Assembly (NCBI GenBank): GCA_030657355.1 | Contig: CP131056.1 | Span: forward strand, 2,748,501-2,812,500 | Origin: Radicibacter daui | GTDB lineage: Bacteria; Pseudomonadota; Alphaproteobacteria; Radicibacterales; Radicibacteraceae | Length of the DNA stretch: 64,000 bases | Direction of reading: 5' to 3' | Shown: positions 55,407 to 64,000 of the stretch, piece by piece | Layout: each line of letters opens with the position of its first letter | How positions within the stretch are numbered: position 1 is the first letter of the stretch | Translations under genes and position numbers: made by a program | The notes under the pieces: model-generated | Told to the model about the DNA's origin: nothing | Database searches by the model: none | Seen by the model: the letters and a program-made list of their open reading frames with translations, nothing else

Positions 55407-56968
55407 CTTGTCTCTTCCGTCAGGGAAAGGCTGATCGCGCCCGGCGAAAGCAGGCTTTCATCATCGATGTCGATCTGGGCCTGCTCGGCCAACACACCTT
55501 CATGGCGCAGCGCGCGCACATGGTCGGCCATCACCGGCGTGGCGGGCGTGGCGGCAGGGTCCAGGGAAAACACCCGCAGGCGGCGGATGCGGATATTGCG
55601 CAGAGGCGCCTCGGCAAGGCCGAGAAATGCGCCGGCAGCGTGGGCAAGGCCGTGGAGGTCGACATCCTCGACCGTGATACCGTCAATCACCGGCGTGCCT
55701 TCGTCCACCGGCGCCGGCGCACGGGACTGCACCCATTCCGCATGGCCATCGGCATCGCAATGATAATGGGCATTGGCGGAAAGCGCCGTCAGCACGCCCT
55801 CCATGAGCACCCGGCGCATGGTGATGTTGGTGATGGCACCGCCCCGGCCACGCCGGGTCTTGAGACGAAGCCCCCGGTCGGTGCCCTGCATCTCGCAATC
55901 CTCAACGGTCACGTTATGCACGCCGCCGGACATCTCCGACCCGATGACGAGCCCGCCATGGCCGCGCTCCATCAGGCAGTGGCGCACGGCAACGGCCCGT
56001 GTCTCGCGCAGATGATCCGCCTCTCCCTTCGGTCCACGTTTGCCGGCCTTGATGGCGATGCAATCGTCCCCGACGGAAAAGCGGATGCCCTCCATCGTTA
56101 CATCCCGGCAGCCCTCGGGATCGAACCCGTCGGTATTGGGGCTGTCATGTGGGGCCTCGATGGCAAGGCCTGCCGCCACCAGCCGGTCGCAGCCTTGCGG
56201 GTGCAGCGTCCAGGACGGGGCGTTGCGCAACGTAAAGCCCAGCAGCGTGGTGTCGCGACAGCCGATCAGATGCAGGCCGCGCGGCCGGCGGGCGCCTTCC
56301 CGGGTTTCCTTGGGCCAGGACCACCAGTCCCCCTGACGGCCGGATCCGTCGATGGTCCCCCGCCCCTCAATCACCAGCCCTTCCGTGCCGATGGCATGCA
56401 GCGGCGCGGCAAAACAGGCAGCCGGCAGCCCTTCCCAGCTGCCGAGCATTTGCCCGGCGGCATCACGCGCCGGCAGGATGGGCCAGCCGGTGCGATTGGC
56501 GGGCGCACGCAGCAGCGCTCCCTCGGCCAGATGCAGTGTCATATGGCTGCGAAGGGCCAGCGGCATGGCCGTCCACACCCCGGCCCCGAGATAAAGCGTG
56601 CCGCCCTGCGGGACTGTGGCGAGCGCCCTTGCAAGAGCCTGCGCATTGGCGCGGGCACCTTCCGCATCCTCCAGTGCCACATCGGCGATGAGGCCAAAAT
56701 CCTCAGCCCGCACCAGACCGGCGCAGGGACGCGTCTTGAACCCAAAAGGCAAAAACCCGTCCACCTCCAGCCTGTAGGCGGTATCCGGCACCAGCCCCCC
56801 AAACAGGGTAACGGCCCGGGTCGCCGTGCCTTCGCAGCCGGTGCCCTGGCCTTCCAGCGGCGACAGGCGCCAGCCGACTGGCTTCGGCAGCGTGAAATAC
56901 GCACCGGGCACAGGCAGCCTCACGGCCGCGATCCGGGCGGAGATCGCAACGGGATGAAGAAAGGTCAT
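55403..56968 (-). CDS. GH28 polygalacturonase-like glycosidase, no signal peptide
   Basis: A 521-residue right-handed beta-helix hydrolase of family GH28. All four family motifs are visible: NTDG (278-281), GDD (300-302; catalytic Asp), GHG (336-338) and RLK (368-370). It should hydrolyse galacturonosyl linkages in pectin fragments, probably as an exo-enzyme. There is no signal peptide, so like the coupled GH105 it is cytoplasmic. An N-terminal domain of ~90 residues precedes the helix. Confidence 0.93.
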   Translation of the reverse strand: MTFLHPVAISARIAAVRLPVPGAYFTLPKPVGWRLSPLEGQGTGCEGTATRAVTLFGGLVPDTAYRLEVDGFLPFGFKTRPCAGLVRAEDFGLIADVALEDAEGARANAQALARALATVPQGGTLYLGAGVWTAMPLALRSHMTLHLAEGALLRAPANRTGWPILPARDAAGQMLGSWEGLPAACFAAPLHAIGTEGLVIEGRGTIDGSGRQGDWWSWPKETREGARRPRGLHLIGCRDTTLLGFTLRNAPSWTLHPQGCDRLVAAGLAIEAPHDSPNTDGFDPEGCRDVTMEGIRFSVGDDCIAIKAGKRGPKGEADHLRETRAVAVRHCLMERGHGGLVIGSEMSGGVHNVTVEDCEMQGTDRGLRLKTRRGRGGAITNITMRRVLMEGVLTALSANAHYHCDADGHAEWVQSRAPAPVDEGTPVIDGITVEDVDLHGLAHAAGAFLGLAEAPLRNIRIRRLRVFSLDPAATPATPVMADHVRALRHEGVLAEQAQIDIDDESLLSPGAISLSLTEETR

Positions 56969-56985
56969 GTTCAGGTCTCAAAATT

Positions 56986-57023
56986 CCCCGGCGACCCTGC
57001 CTTTAGGGGCAAGGCCGCCGGGG
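56986..57023 (-). terminator. Intercistronic hairpin between binding-protein and GH28 genes
   Basis: CCCCGGCG (56986-56993) pairs with CGCCGGGG (57016-57023), with a further partly paired inner stem. It lies in the 63-bp gap between the solute-binding gene and GH28. Such hairpins after binding-protein genes often protect the upstream mRNA and lower expression of later genes; it is not a clean terminator because no T-run follows. Confidence 0.5.
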
Positions 57024-57031
57024 CAGTTACG

Positions 57032-58303
57032 TCAGTCGAACTTGGCAAGCACGTCATTCACGCTGTCGATGATCTGCCCGGCCGCGTCCTTCGCATCCAG
57101 CTGGCCATAGGCAAACTGCTCCAGCGTATCGAGGAAGGCACCGCGCGCTTCCGGGTTTTCATTGAAGGGCGAAACGGTCGGGCCGCTGGCCCCCATGACG
57201 ATGGCATTGGCAACGCCCACCTTGGAGGTGTCCTGCCCCAGCCGGGCCGTTGCCGCCTTGGAAGACGGGATACCGCGGGTGGTGCCGAGCGCATCGATAC
57301 CTTCCGGCTCGTTGAGCAGGCAGTTCAGCACCTGCGCGGCCGCTTCCGGATTCTGGGAATGTTTGGAGATCGAGAAGACCATCGAGGGCTTGCGGTAGAC
57401 GCCATCGGTCACCGCGCCGGGCACCCGCAGCATCTCGACGGGCTCCAGCACTTCGCCTTCCTTCAGCGGCTTGGCGTATTTGTCGTAGGTGCTGTCCCAC
57501 TCATAAGAACCGGCAATGTGGCCGTCGGCCCAATCCGGCTTTTCAAACAGGTTCACGTTGCCGGCGGCCGCATCTTCCTTCATCGAGTGGATGGCGCCGG
57601 CATCGACCAGCTTCTGATAAAAGCTGATGCCGTCGGCCAGCTCATCCACCGTCCAGGCCACGCGGTTGGTCTTGGGGTCGACCAGATCCTTGCCGGTCTT
57701 CTGCACCACCACGAGGGTGATGAGCAGCTGCGCCGTCTCCTTCACCGCGTTGAAGGTGTAGTAATCCTTGCCCAGCTTTTCCTTCAGCACCTTGGTGGCG
57801 GCAAAAAAACCGTCCCAGCTTTCCGGCACCGGAATGCCCGCCTTCTTGAAGGTGGTGGTGTTGAAGAAGAACACGCGGCCGCTGGTGGAGACGGGTATGC
57901 CCTGCAGCACACCATTCATCTCACCCGAGGCAAGCTCGGCCTGGGTCCAGTTGGAAAGATCAAGGCCCTTCAGCTTGCTGAGATCGGCAAACCCGTCGCC
58001 CTTGCGGGAGAAAAGCGGCAGCCAGGGCCAGTTGACCTGCATGATGTCCGCTTCGGTGCCGCCGGCCATCTGGGTGGTCAGCTTTTCAAGATAACCATCA
58101 AAGCCGGTAAACTCGGCCTTGATGGTGTGGCCATATTTATCGCCGCAGGCCTTGAGCGCCTTTTGCGTGGCGACATGGCGGCTGTCACCGCCCCACCAGG
58201 ACATGCGCAGGTCGGCCGCGTGAGCGCCGGAGGTCGCCAGAGCACCCACAAGGGCGCTGCCGGCAAGGAGTTTGGCGAAGAGGCCGGTGGTTGAAAGTTT
58301 CAT
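57032..58303 (-). CDS. CUT1 extracellular oligosaccharide-binding protein
   Basis: A 423-residue solute-binding protein with a Sec signal peptide ('LSTTGLFAKLLAGSALVGAL...AHA'). The mature part starts 'DLRMSWWGGDSRHVATQKAL' (quoted in part), a family 1 sugar-binding start. The ATG at 58303 (MKLSTTG) is chosen over a longer frame because it gives the signal peptide. It captures pectic oligosaccharide or uronate for the adjacent permeases, inferred from GH28 and GH105. Confidence 0.9.
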   Translation of the reverse strand: MKLSTTGLFAKLLAGSALVGALATSGAHAADLRMSWWGGDSRHVATQKALKACGDKYGHTIKAEFTGFDGYLEKLTTQMAGGTEADIMQVNWPWLPLFSRKGDGFADLSKLKGLDLSNWTQAELASGEMNGVLQGIPVSTSGRVFFFNTTTFKKAGIPVPESWDGFFAATKVLKEKLGKDYYTFNAVKETAQLLITLVVVQKTGKDLVDPKTNRVAWTVDELADGISFYQKLVDAGAIHSMKEDAAAGNVNLFEKPDWADGHIAGSYEWDSTYDKYAKPLKEGEVLEPVEMLRVPGAVTDGVYRKPSMVFSISKHSQNPEAAAQVLNCLLNEPEGIDALGTTRGIPSSKAATARLGQDTSKVGVANAIVMGASGPTVSPFNENPEARGAFLDTLEQFAYGQLDAKDAAGQIIDSVNDVLAKFD

Positions 58304-58370
58304 GGGTTCGTTTCTCCCTGTTTTCCCGGTTTTGGTGCGGGTTCTGGTTTTGTGATTTTCGGGGGAGGTC

Positions 58371-59486
<1,116 letters not shown>

Positions 59487-59502
59487 GTCAGTCCTTCTGG
59501 GG

Positions 59503-60420
59503 TCAGCCCTTTCGGCCACCCGCGGAAATCCCCTCGATGAAGTACCGTTGCGCCGCGAAGAACACGATGAGAGCGGGCAGGATGGTAAGGACCGACATCG
59601 CGAGAATGCGGTTCCAGTCGAAGGCTTCGGTGGTGTCGATGGAGAGTTTGAGCGCGAGGCTCACCGGATATTTGTCGACGGACGAGACATAGATCAGCGG
59701 CCCGAGGAAATCGTTCATCGTCCACATGAACTGGAACAGGCAGACCGAGATCAGCGCCGGCGCCAGCATTGGCACGACGATGAAGATGAGCGTCTGCAGG
59801 CTGTTGGCCCCGTCCACGCGCGCCGCCTCTTCCATATCCGCCGGCAGCGAACGCAGGAACTGCACCAGCATGAAGACGAAGAAGGCATCCCCCGCCAGCG
59901 CCGACGGCACCCACAGCGGCAGGAAACTGTCGAGCCAGCCCAGATCGCGAAACAGCAGATACTGCGGAATGCGGGTCACCACATTGGGCAGCAGCAGGAT
60001 GGCGATGACGGAGGTGAACAGCACCTTCTTGAGCGGAAAATCGAACCGCGCGAAGGCATAGGCCGCCATGGTGCAGGAGATGGCCGTGCCGATGACCTTG
60101 GGCAGGATGATGAGGAACGAGTTCCAGAAGAAGCGGCCGAAGGTATAGGGCGTGGAAGTCTGCCAGCCCTTGATATACCCCTCCGCAGTCGGTGCATGCG
60201 GCAAGAAGCCGGCGCCGGTGAAAATCTCCTGGTTGGTCTTGAAGCTCGCGCCGATCAGCCAGATGAGCGGATAGAGCATCACCAGCCCGACGATGGCCAG
60301 CAGGCCATAACGGACAAGCGTGGAGAGCATCTCCCGCCGGGCGCGGCGTAGGGCGGCGGCCTCGTTCAGCGCCTTGATATCGGGCCGGGCAGCCGGCCTT
60401 GTGACAGGAACATTCGTCAT
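59503..60420 (-). CDS. CUT1 sugar ABC permease (MalG-like)
   Basis: A 305-residue permease with the first helix 'LVRYGLLAIVGLVMLYPLIW' and the EAA loop 'DMEEAARVDGANSLQTLIFI' that contacts the ATPase. It starts 3 bases after the first permease stop. Forms the channel of the pectic-oligosaccharide importer. Confidence 0.93.
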   Translation of the reverse strand: MTNVPVTRPAARPDIKALNEAAALRRARREMLSTLVRYGLLAIVGLVMLYPLIWLIGASFKTNQEIFTGAGFLPHAPTAEGYIKGWQTSTPYTFGRFFWNSFLIILPKVIGTAISCTMAAYAFARFDFPLKKVLFTSVIAILLLPNVVTRIPQYLLFRDLGWLDSFLPLWVPSALAGDAFFVFMLVQFLRSLPADMEEAARVDGANSLQTLIFIVVPMLAPALISVCLFQFMWTMNDFLGPLIYVSSVDKYPVSLALKLSIDTTEAFDWNRILAMSVLTILPALIVFFAAQRYFIEGISAGGRKG

Positions 60421-60423
60421 GGC

Positions 60424-61305
60424 TCAGCTCCTCTTGTCGCCGGCGTAATAGACCCATTTCCTCGACGACCAGAAGGCCACGAGCGTGAGCACCATGATGA
60501 TGAGGAAGAGCACCCAGGCGATGGCCGAGGCATAGCCCATGTTGAACTTCTTGAAGGCCTCTTCGTAGATGTAGAGCGGCAGCAGGTAGGTGGATTTCAG
60601 CGGCCCGCCCTGGGTGATGATGTAGGGGCCGTTAAACTCCTGGAACGCCTGCACCATCTGCATGATGAGGTTGAAGAAGATGACCGGCGTCAGCAGTGGC
60701 AGGGTGATGAAGAAGAAGGTGCGCACCTTGCCGGCACCGTCGATCTCCGCCGCTTCGTAAAGCGAGCGGTCGATGGATTGCAGGGCGGCCAGAAAGATCA
60801 CCATGGCCGAGCCGAACTGCCAGCAGCGCAGCAGCGTGATGGTGAAGAGCGCGTTGGTGGGGTCGCCGAACCAGTCCACCGGGCCAAAGCCGACGGCGCC
60901 GAGCGCCATGTTGACCAGCCCTTCGGACGCAAAGAGATACCGCCACAGAACCGCAATCGCGATGGAGCCGCCAAGGATGGACGGCACATAGAAGGCGGTG
61001 CGGAAAACGTTGATGAATTTGAGCTTGTAATTGAGGATCGCCGCGATAAAGAGCGCGAAGGTCAGCTTCAGCGGCACCGTCAGGAACACATAGAGCAGCG
61101 TGACGTTCAGCGACCTGATGAAGGTCCGGTCGCGGGTAAAGAGCCGCACATAGTTGGCGATGCCTGACCAGCGCGGGCTGTTCATCAGGTCGTAGCTGGT
61201 AAAGCTCAGATAGAGCGAGGCCAGAAACGGCACTGCGGTGAAGACGAGCAGCCCCACGATATAGGGCGTGAGATAGCCCAGCCCCAGAAGGCGTTGTCCC
61301 TTCAT
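60424..61305 (-). CDS. CUT1 sugar ABC permease (MalF-like)
   Basis: A 293-residue permease. The ATG at 61305 is chosen because GGGGAGG lies ten bases upstream; the longer frame has no such site. 'LGYLTPYIVGLLVFTAVPFL' is the first helix and 'LYEAAEIDGAGKVRTFFFI' the EAA loop. First gene of the operon, divergent from the AraC gene. Confidence 0.93.
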   Translation of the reverse strand: MKGQRLLGLGYLTPYIVGLLVFTAVPFLASLYLSFTSYDLMNSPRWSGIANYVRLFTRDRTFIRSLNVTLLYVFLTVPLKLTFALFIAAILNYKLKFINVFRTAFYVPSILGGSIAIAVLWRYLFASEGLVNMALGAVGFGPVDWFGDPTNALFTITLLRCWQFGSAMVIFLAALQSIDRSLYEAAEIDGAGKVRTFFFITLPLLTPVIFFNLIMQMVQAFQEFNGPYIITQGGPLKSTYLLPLYIYEEAFKKFNMGYASAIAWVLFLIIMVLTLVAFWSSRKWVYYAGDKRS

Positions 61306-61346
61306 GCTGCGCCTCCCCGGCATTGCCGGGCCACGCCGCATTCACA

Positions 61347-61407
61347 TACGTTTTCGTACAAGTTAGGCTCCTGGGTCGTCGCGGGATACCGGACGTTTTA
61401 TCGTCCG
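61347..61407. promoter_or_regulatory. Two inverted repeats in the AraC/ABC divergent promoter
   Basis: TACG-TTTT-CGTA (61347-61358) and CGGACG-TTTTAT-CGTCCG (61390-61407) both have the core ACGTTTT...CGT. They lie between the permease start (61305) and the AraC start (61519), where the AraC-type protein probably binds. The core may be a half site; evidence is weak. Confidence 0.4.
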
Positions 61408-61518
61408 TGTTCCTGCGATGCGACCTCCTCCCGATATATTTTGGTTCGCTTGTGTGTCGCCTGTTGTGAGATAATCCCAATCGCGCCGCTAAATAAATAA
61501 ACAAAGGCGAGGAAAAAG

Positions 61519-62424
61519 ATGGACGAAATCGAAGGCGGCATCCTTTCCAGCATTCCGCCGGCAGCGCTGACCCTGACGCTGACACGCGCCACCATCCCCA
61601 TGCTGCATTCGCGCACCTGGAGCATCGACAAGATCAACCCGGTGGAAGATCTGGTGATCTGTCTTGAAGGACGCGGCCATTACCTGATTGATGGCCAGCC
61701 GCGGGTGCTGGAGCCGGGCGATGCCATGCTGCTGGCACGCGGCCAGCGTTTTCAGGGCTGGAACGAGGGGCCTTACGATTATATCGGCATGGCCCAGCAC
61801 TTCACGCTCGACATCTATGGCCAGCACAATCTCATTGCGCAGATGGACCTGCAGTCGAAGGTGAAGCTCAGCCGCTGGGGCCTGCTGGAGCCGCTGGTGC
61901 GCCAGTATCGCCGCAGCGCCCCGCCCTCCTCGGTAACGCTCGGCCAGCATCACCTCTTCATGTATTTCCTCATCGCCTATATCGAGGATGCGTTCCTCGC
62001 CTGGCGGGGTCAGCCCAGTTACCAGCCGCAGAATGCAGACATGATCGACCTTGCGGTGATGAAGGCCGTCACCACCATCTCGGCCAACCCGCTCGATCCG
62101 GAAAGTGCCGACAAGGCAGTGAAGGCGGCGGGTTACAATCAGGATTATTTCCTGCGCGAATTCAAGAAACGCGTCGGCCATACCCCGCGCAAATATCAGG
62201 AATTCCGCCGCATGGAGCGCGCCATGCATCTGCTGGAAGCCGGCCTTCCAGTGTCCGGCGCAGCGGCGGAAGTGGGCTATACCGACCCCTATTATTTCTC
62301 CCGCATGTTCAAGCGCATGATGGGCATCAGCCCGCGCGAACACGTCAACTGCATCCGCAAGAGCCGCCATGGCGGATTGCTGGGCATGGACGAGCCGGAT
62401 CAGGAACGGCAGTTAAGGGCGTAG
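61519..62424 (+). CDS. AraC-family transcriptional regulator
   Basis: A 301-residue regulator: an N-terminal cupin-like ligand-binding region ('RGHYLIDGQPRVLEPGDAML' in part) and a C-terminal AraC DNA-binding domain with 'SAAAEVGYTDPYYFSRMFKR'-like helix (residues about 245-275). GCGAGGAAAAAG is upstream of the ATG. It is divergent from the pectic transport operon and is the likely activator of that operon in response to the oligosaccharide. Confidence 0.92.
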   Translation: MDEIEGGILSSIPPAALTLTLTRATIPMLHSRTWSIDKINPVEDLVICLEGRGHYLIDGQPRVLEPGDAMLLARGQRFQGWNEGPYDYIGMAQHFTLDIYGQHNLIAQMDLQSKVKLSRWGLLEPLVRQYRRSAPPSSVTLGQHHLFMYFLIAYIEDAFLAWRGQPSYQPQNADMIDLAVMKAVTTISANPLDPESADKAVKAAGYNQDYFLREFKKRVGHTPRKYQEFRRMERAMHLLEAGLPVSGAAAEVGYTDPYYFSRMFKRMMGISPREHVNCIRKSRHGGLLGMDEPDQERQLRA

Positions 62425-62584
62425 CGGAGGTGAGAGGGGGCGGCCAAGTGAGATTTCATACCTCACCTAATTTATGATTGTGACTTTCATTCTCAAAATA
62501 TAAAACCGACAGCTGATCAGGCTGGCAAAAATGCGTACAGGTTGCGCTCGCCCGCCTCCTTCTTTCAGGAAAAATGGCGTGAGA

Positions 62585-63652
62585 ATGAAGCTGAAGTTGC
62601 GGACCTCCCTGCTCTGCGCAGGCTCGCTGATTTTCGCCTTGCAGGGATGCACAACCGACAAGGGCCAATCGCAGCCACCCCAGACGTCGAGCACAGCAGT
62701 TCCCGCCCCGCTTACAGGCGATCCCTTGAGCGATGCCCAGAATGGCGATGCCGCCGCCATGGTGACTGTGGGCCGCATGTACCTCAACGGCACCGGCGTA
62801 GCCAATGACGATCATCAGGCTTTTGTCTGGTTCAGCAAAGCGGCCGATCTGGGATCGACTGATGGACAATATTATCTCGGCAGACTGTACGCCGAAGGCT
62901 CGGGCGTGGAGCGCAGTTATGGCCGCGCTATCTACTGGTACAACCGGGCCGCGAACAGAGGCCATACTGTAGCCCAGTACGATCTGGCGATGATTTATTC
63001 CCATGGCTGGGGCGTTCCTAAGGATAGCAGCCTCGCGTACAGCCTTTTCCTGAAGGCCGCGAACCATGGAAATGCCGATGCCCAATATTGGCTGTCGTCA
63101 CCCAGCCGACAGGCTGGCGAACATGACGACCGGGCGCTTTACTGGCTGCAACAAGCGGCTACAAACGGCCACTCAACAGCACAGTCCAATCTGGGCATCA
63201 GGTATCTCATCGGCGATGGCGTCCCCAAAGACCTGAATCTGGCTGCCCGGTGGATGGAAAAATCAGCCAATCAGGGAGATGCAGCAGGTGAATACAATCT
63301 GGCTCACCTGTATTTCACGGGAGAGGGCGTGGAACGTAACCCTGAACGGGCCGCGGAGCTTTACAGACAGTCAGCCGAACAGGGTTGGGCAGCGTCACAG
63401 TTCATGCTGGGAACAATGTATGGCGATGGTAACGGCATCAGGAAGGATCTGGTTATCGCCAAGGCCCTACTGACCCTTGCGGAGCGAGGTCATGTCTTAA
63501 TTCCAACGCCGGGGCTGGATCAGCAGTTCGCCAAGATGAATGCCCAGCAGCTTTCGGAAGCGCAGGATCTGGCCGATCACTGGAAGCTAAGGGAGCCGCT
63601 CCCCACAATGAGCCAGACTTGGCATGACACGGAAGGGGCCGCACCGGGTTGA
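62585..63652 (+). CDS. Sel1-repeat lipoprotein
   Basis: A 355-residue protein with a lipoprotein signal: 'LCAGSLIFALQGCTT', where LQGC is the lipobox. It then has about seven Sel1 repeats (36-residue, 'A-x-YNLAHLYFTGEGVERN'). The start at 62585 gives this signal, and the open frame upstream is not coding-like. The mature protein is probably anchored in the outer membrane facing the periplasm. Sequence resembles the Sel1 protein at 52856 in repeat type but not in signal. Confidence 0.85.
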   Translation: MKLKLRTSLLCAGSLIFALQGCTTDKGQSQPPQTSSTAVPAPLTGDPLSDAQNGDAAAMVTVGRMYLNGTGVANDDHQAFVWFSKAADLGSTDGQYYLGRLYAEGSGVERSYGRAIYWYNRAANRGHTVAQYDLAMIYSHGWGVPKDSSLAYSLFLKAANHGNADAQYWLSSPSRQAGEHDDRALYWLQQAATNGHSTAQSNLGIRYLIGDGVPKDLNLAARWMEKSANQGDAAGEYNLAHLYFTGEGVERNPERAAELYRQSAEQGWAASQFMLGTMYGDGNGIRKDLVIAKALLTLAERGHVLIPTPGLDQQFAKMNAQQLSEAQDLADHWKLREPLPTMSQTWHDTEGAAPG

Positions 63653-63654
63653 GG

Positions 63655-63942
63655 TCATGGCCATTGCTGCGCACCGTGCAGAATGCGAACCAGATCGATA
63701 GCCTCCACCACCCGATAGACAACGATGAATGGCGTGCCGGCGACCACAAGCTCACGCGTTCCGGCTATCCGTCCGACGCGACCTGAAAGCGGGAACTCCC
63801 GCAGCCGCTCGGCTTGACGCTCGATCTGATCCCATATATCGAGCGCGGCCTTCGGATTGTCCGCCGCGATATGGTCAGCTATCTGTTCAAGGTCTCTGAC
63901 GTAGGACTCGCGCCTGACGAGGCGTCTGCGTTCAGTTGCCAT
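63655..63942 (-). CDS. ParE/RelE-family toxin
   Basis: A 95-residue protein with the ParE fold features: 'ESYVRDLEQIADHIAADNP', 'FPLSGRVGRIAGTRELVVAGTPFIVVYRV' (both quoted in part) and 'ILHGAQQWP' at the end. ParE toxins inhibit gyrase. Its start overlaps by 11 bases the stop of an upstream minus-strand ORF, the expected antitoxin. Whether it is active cannot be told. Confidence 0.88.
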   Translation of the reverse strand: MATERRRLVRRESYVRDLEQIADHIAADNPKAALDIWDQIERQAERLREFPLSGRVGRIAGTRELVVAGTPFIVVYRVVEAIDLVRILHGAQQWP

Positions 63943-64000
63943 TCAGGGCTGCACGGCGCACAAGTTCGGCCCGCTTTGCCCTCACACGAGCCTCCCACTC
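63932..64000 (-). CDS. Antitoxin gene, 3' end only (partial at window edge)
   Basis: The minus-strand frame is open from the window edge to a TGA at 63932-63934 and encodes the C-terminal 22 residues, rich in Arg and Ala and ending 'AALNGN'. It overlaps the ParE start by 11 bases. The position and overlap indicate the antitoxin of the pair; its family cannot be seen. Confidence 0.6.
   Translation of the reverse strand, partial: EWEARVRAKRAELVRRAALNGN

Overview
The window is a GC-rich bacterial chromosome segment, most likely from an alphaproteobacterium. The best evidence is the block murA - DUF2948 - hisG - hisD - UPF0262 - LMW phosphatase - infA - maf - rng-like RNase - yacG - tRNA-Phe (about 7.0-14.7 kb), an alphaproteobacterial synteny group. 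dcd, a small basic ORF, and pbpC paired with an alpha-2-macroglobulin gene follow. The order cannot be fixed from sequence alone; the two CUT1 sugar ABC systems and many Gfo/Idh/MocA oxidoreductases suggest a plant- or soil-associated sugar user. No rRNA, CRISPR array, insertion sequence or integrase was seen, and no stretch over 300 bases lacks a gene or RNA.

Layout. 0-3.1 kb: truncated acyltransferase, an HxlR regulator divergent from an SDR, and an MTA/SAH-nucleosidase-like gene. 3.3-6.9 kb: ROK repressor and xylose isomerase (tail to tail) with a clear inverted-repeat operator before xylA, then a small exported protein. 7-15.8 kb: the housekeeping block. 15.8-23.1 kb: pbpC and a giant alpha-2-macroglobulin (periplasmic peptidoglycan repair/defence pair). 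23.3-29.1 kb: a four-gene surface-glycan cluster with a methyltransferase, a COG5610-type HAD protein, a cytidylyltransferase fused to an RraA-like aldolase domain, and a capsule-type glycosyltransferase. 29.2-31.1 kb: SDR and divergent LysR regulator. 31.1-44.8 kb: a large carbohydrate catabolic locus in two divergent arms. The left arm is a CUT1 ABC transporter with two Gfo/Idh oxidoreductases. The right arm is Gfo/Idh, DUF993, an enolase-superfamily enzyme, a TIM-barrel isomerase/epimerase and another Gfo/Idh. A TetR gene sits between the arms, and two nearly identical palindromes lie at the two promoters, which suggests one TetR regulon.

44.8-48.7 kb: HxlR/old-yellow-enzyme pair, two tandem tRNA-Thr(GGT), a solitary HNH protein and an SDR. 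48.8-52.7 kb: cydDC and a DUF454 membrane protein. 52.9-54.3 kb: an exported Sel1-repeat protein. 54.3-62.4 kb: a pectic-oligosaccharide locus (GH105, GH28, CUT1 transporter, divergent AraC regulator) whose hydrolases lack signal peptides and so probably act in the cytoplasm on imported oligosaccharides. 62.6-64 kb: a Sel1-repeat lipoprotein and a ParE-type toxin with the end of its antitoxin gene at the window edge.

The strongest candidates for undescribed biology are the cytidylyltransferase-RraA fusion with its neighbours and the TetR-controlled multi-dehydrogenase/DUF993/enolase pathway. Functions are inferred from recognisable motifs and gene context; no searches were run.
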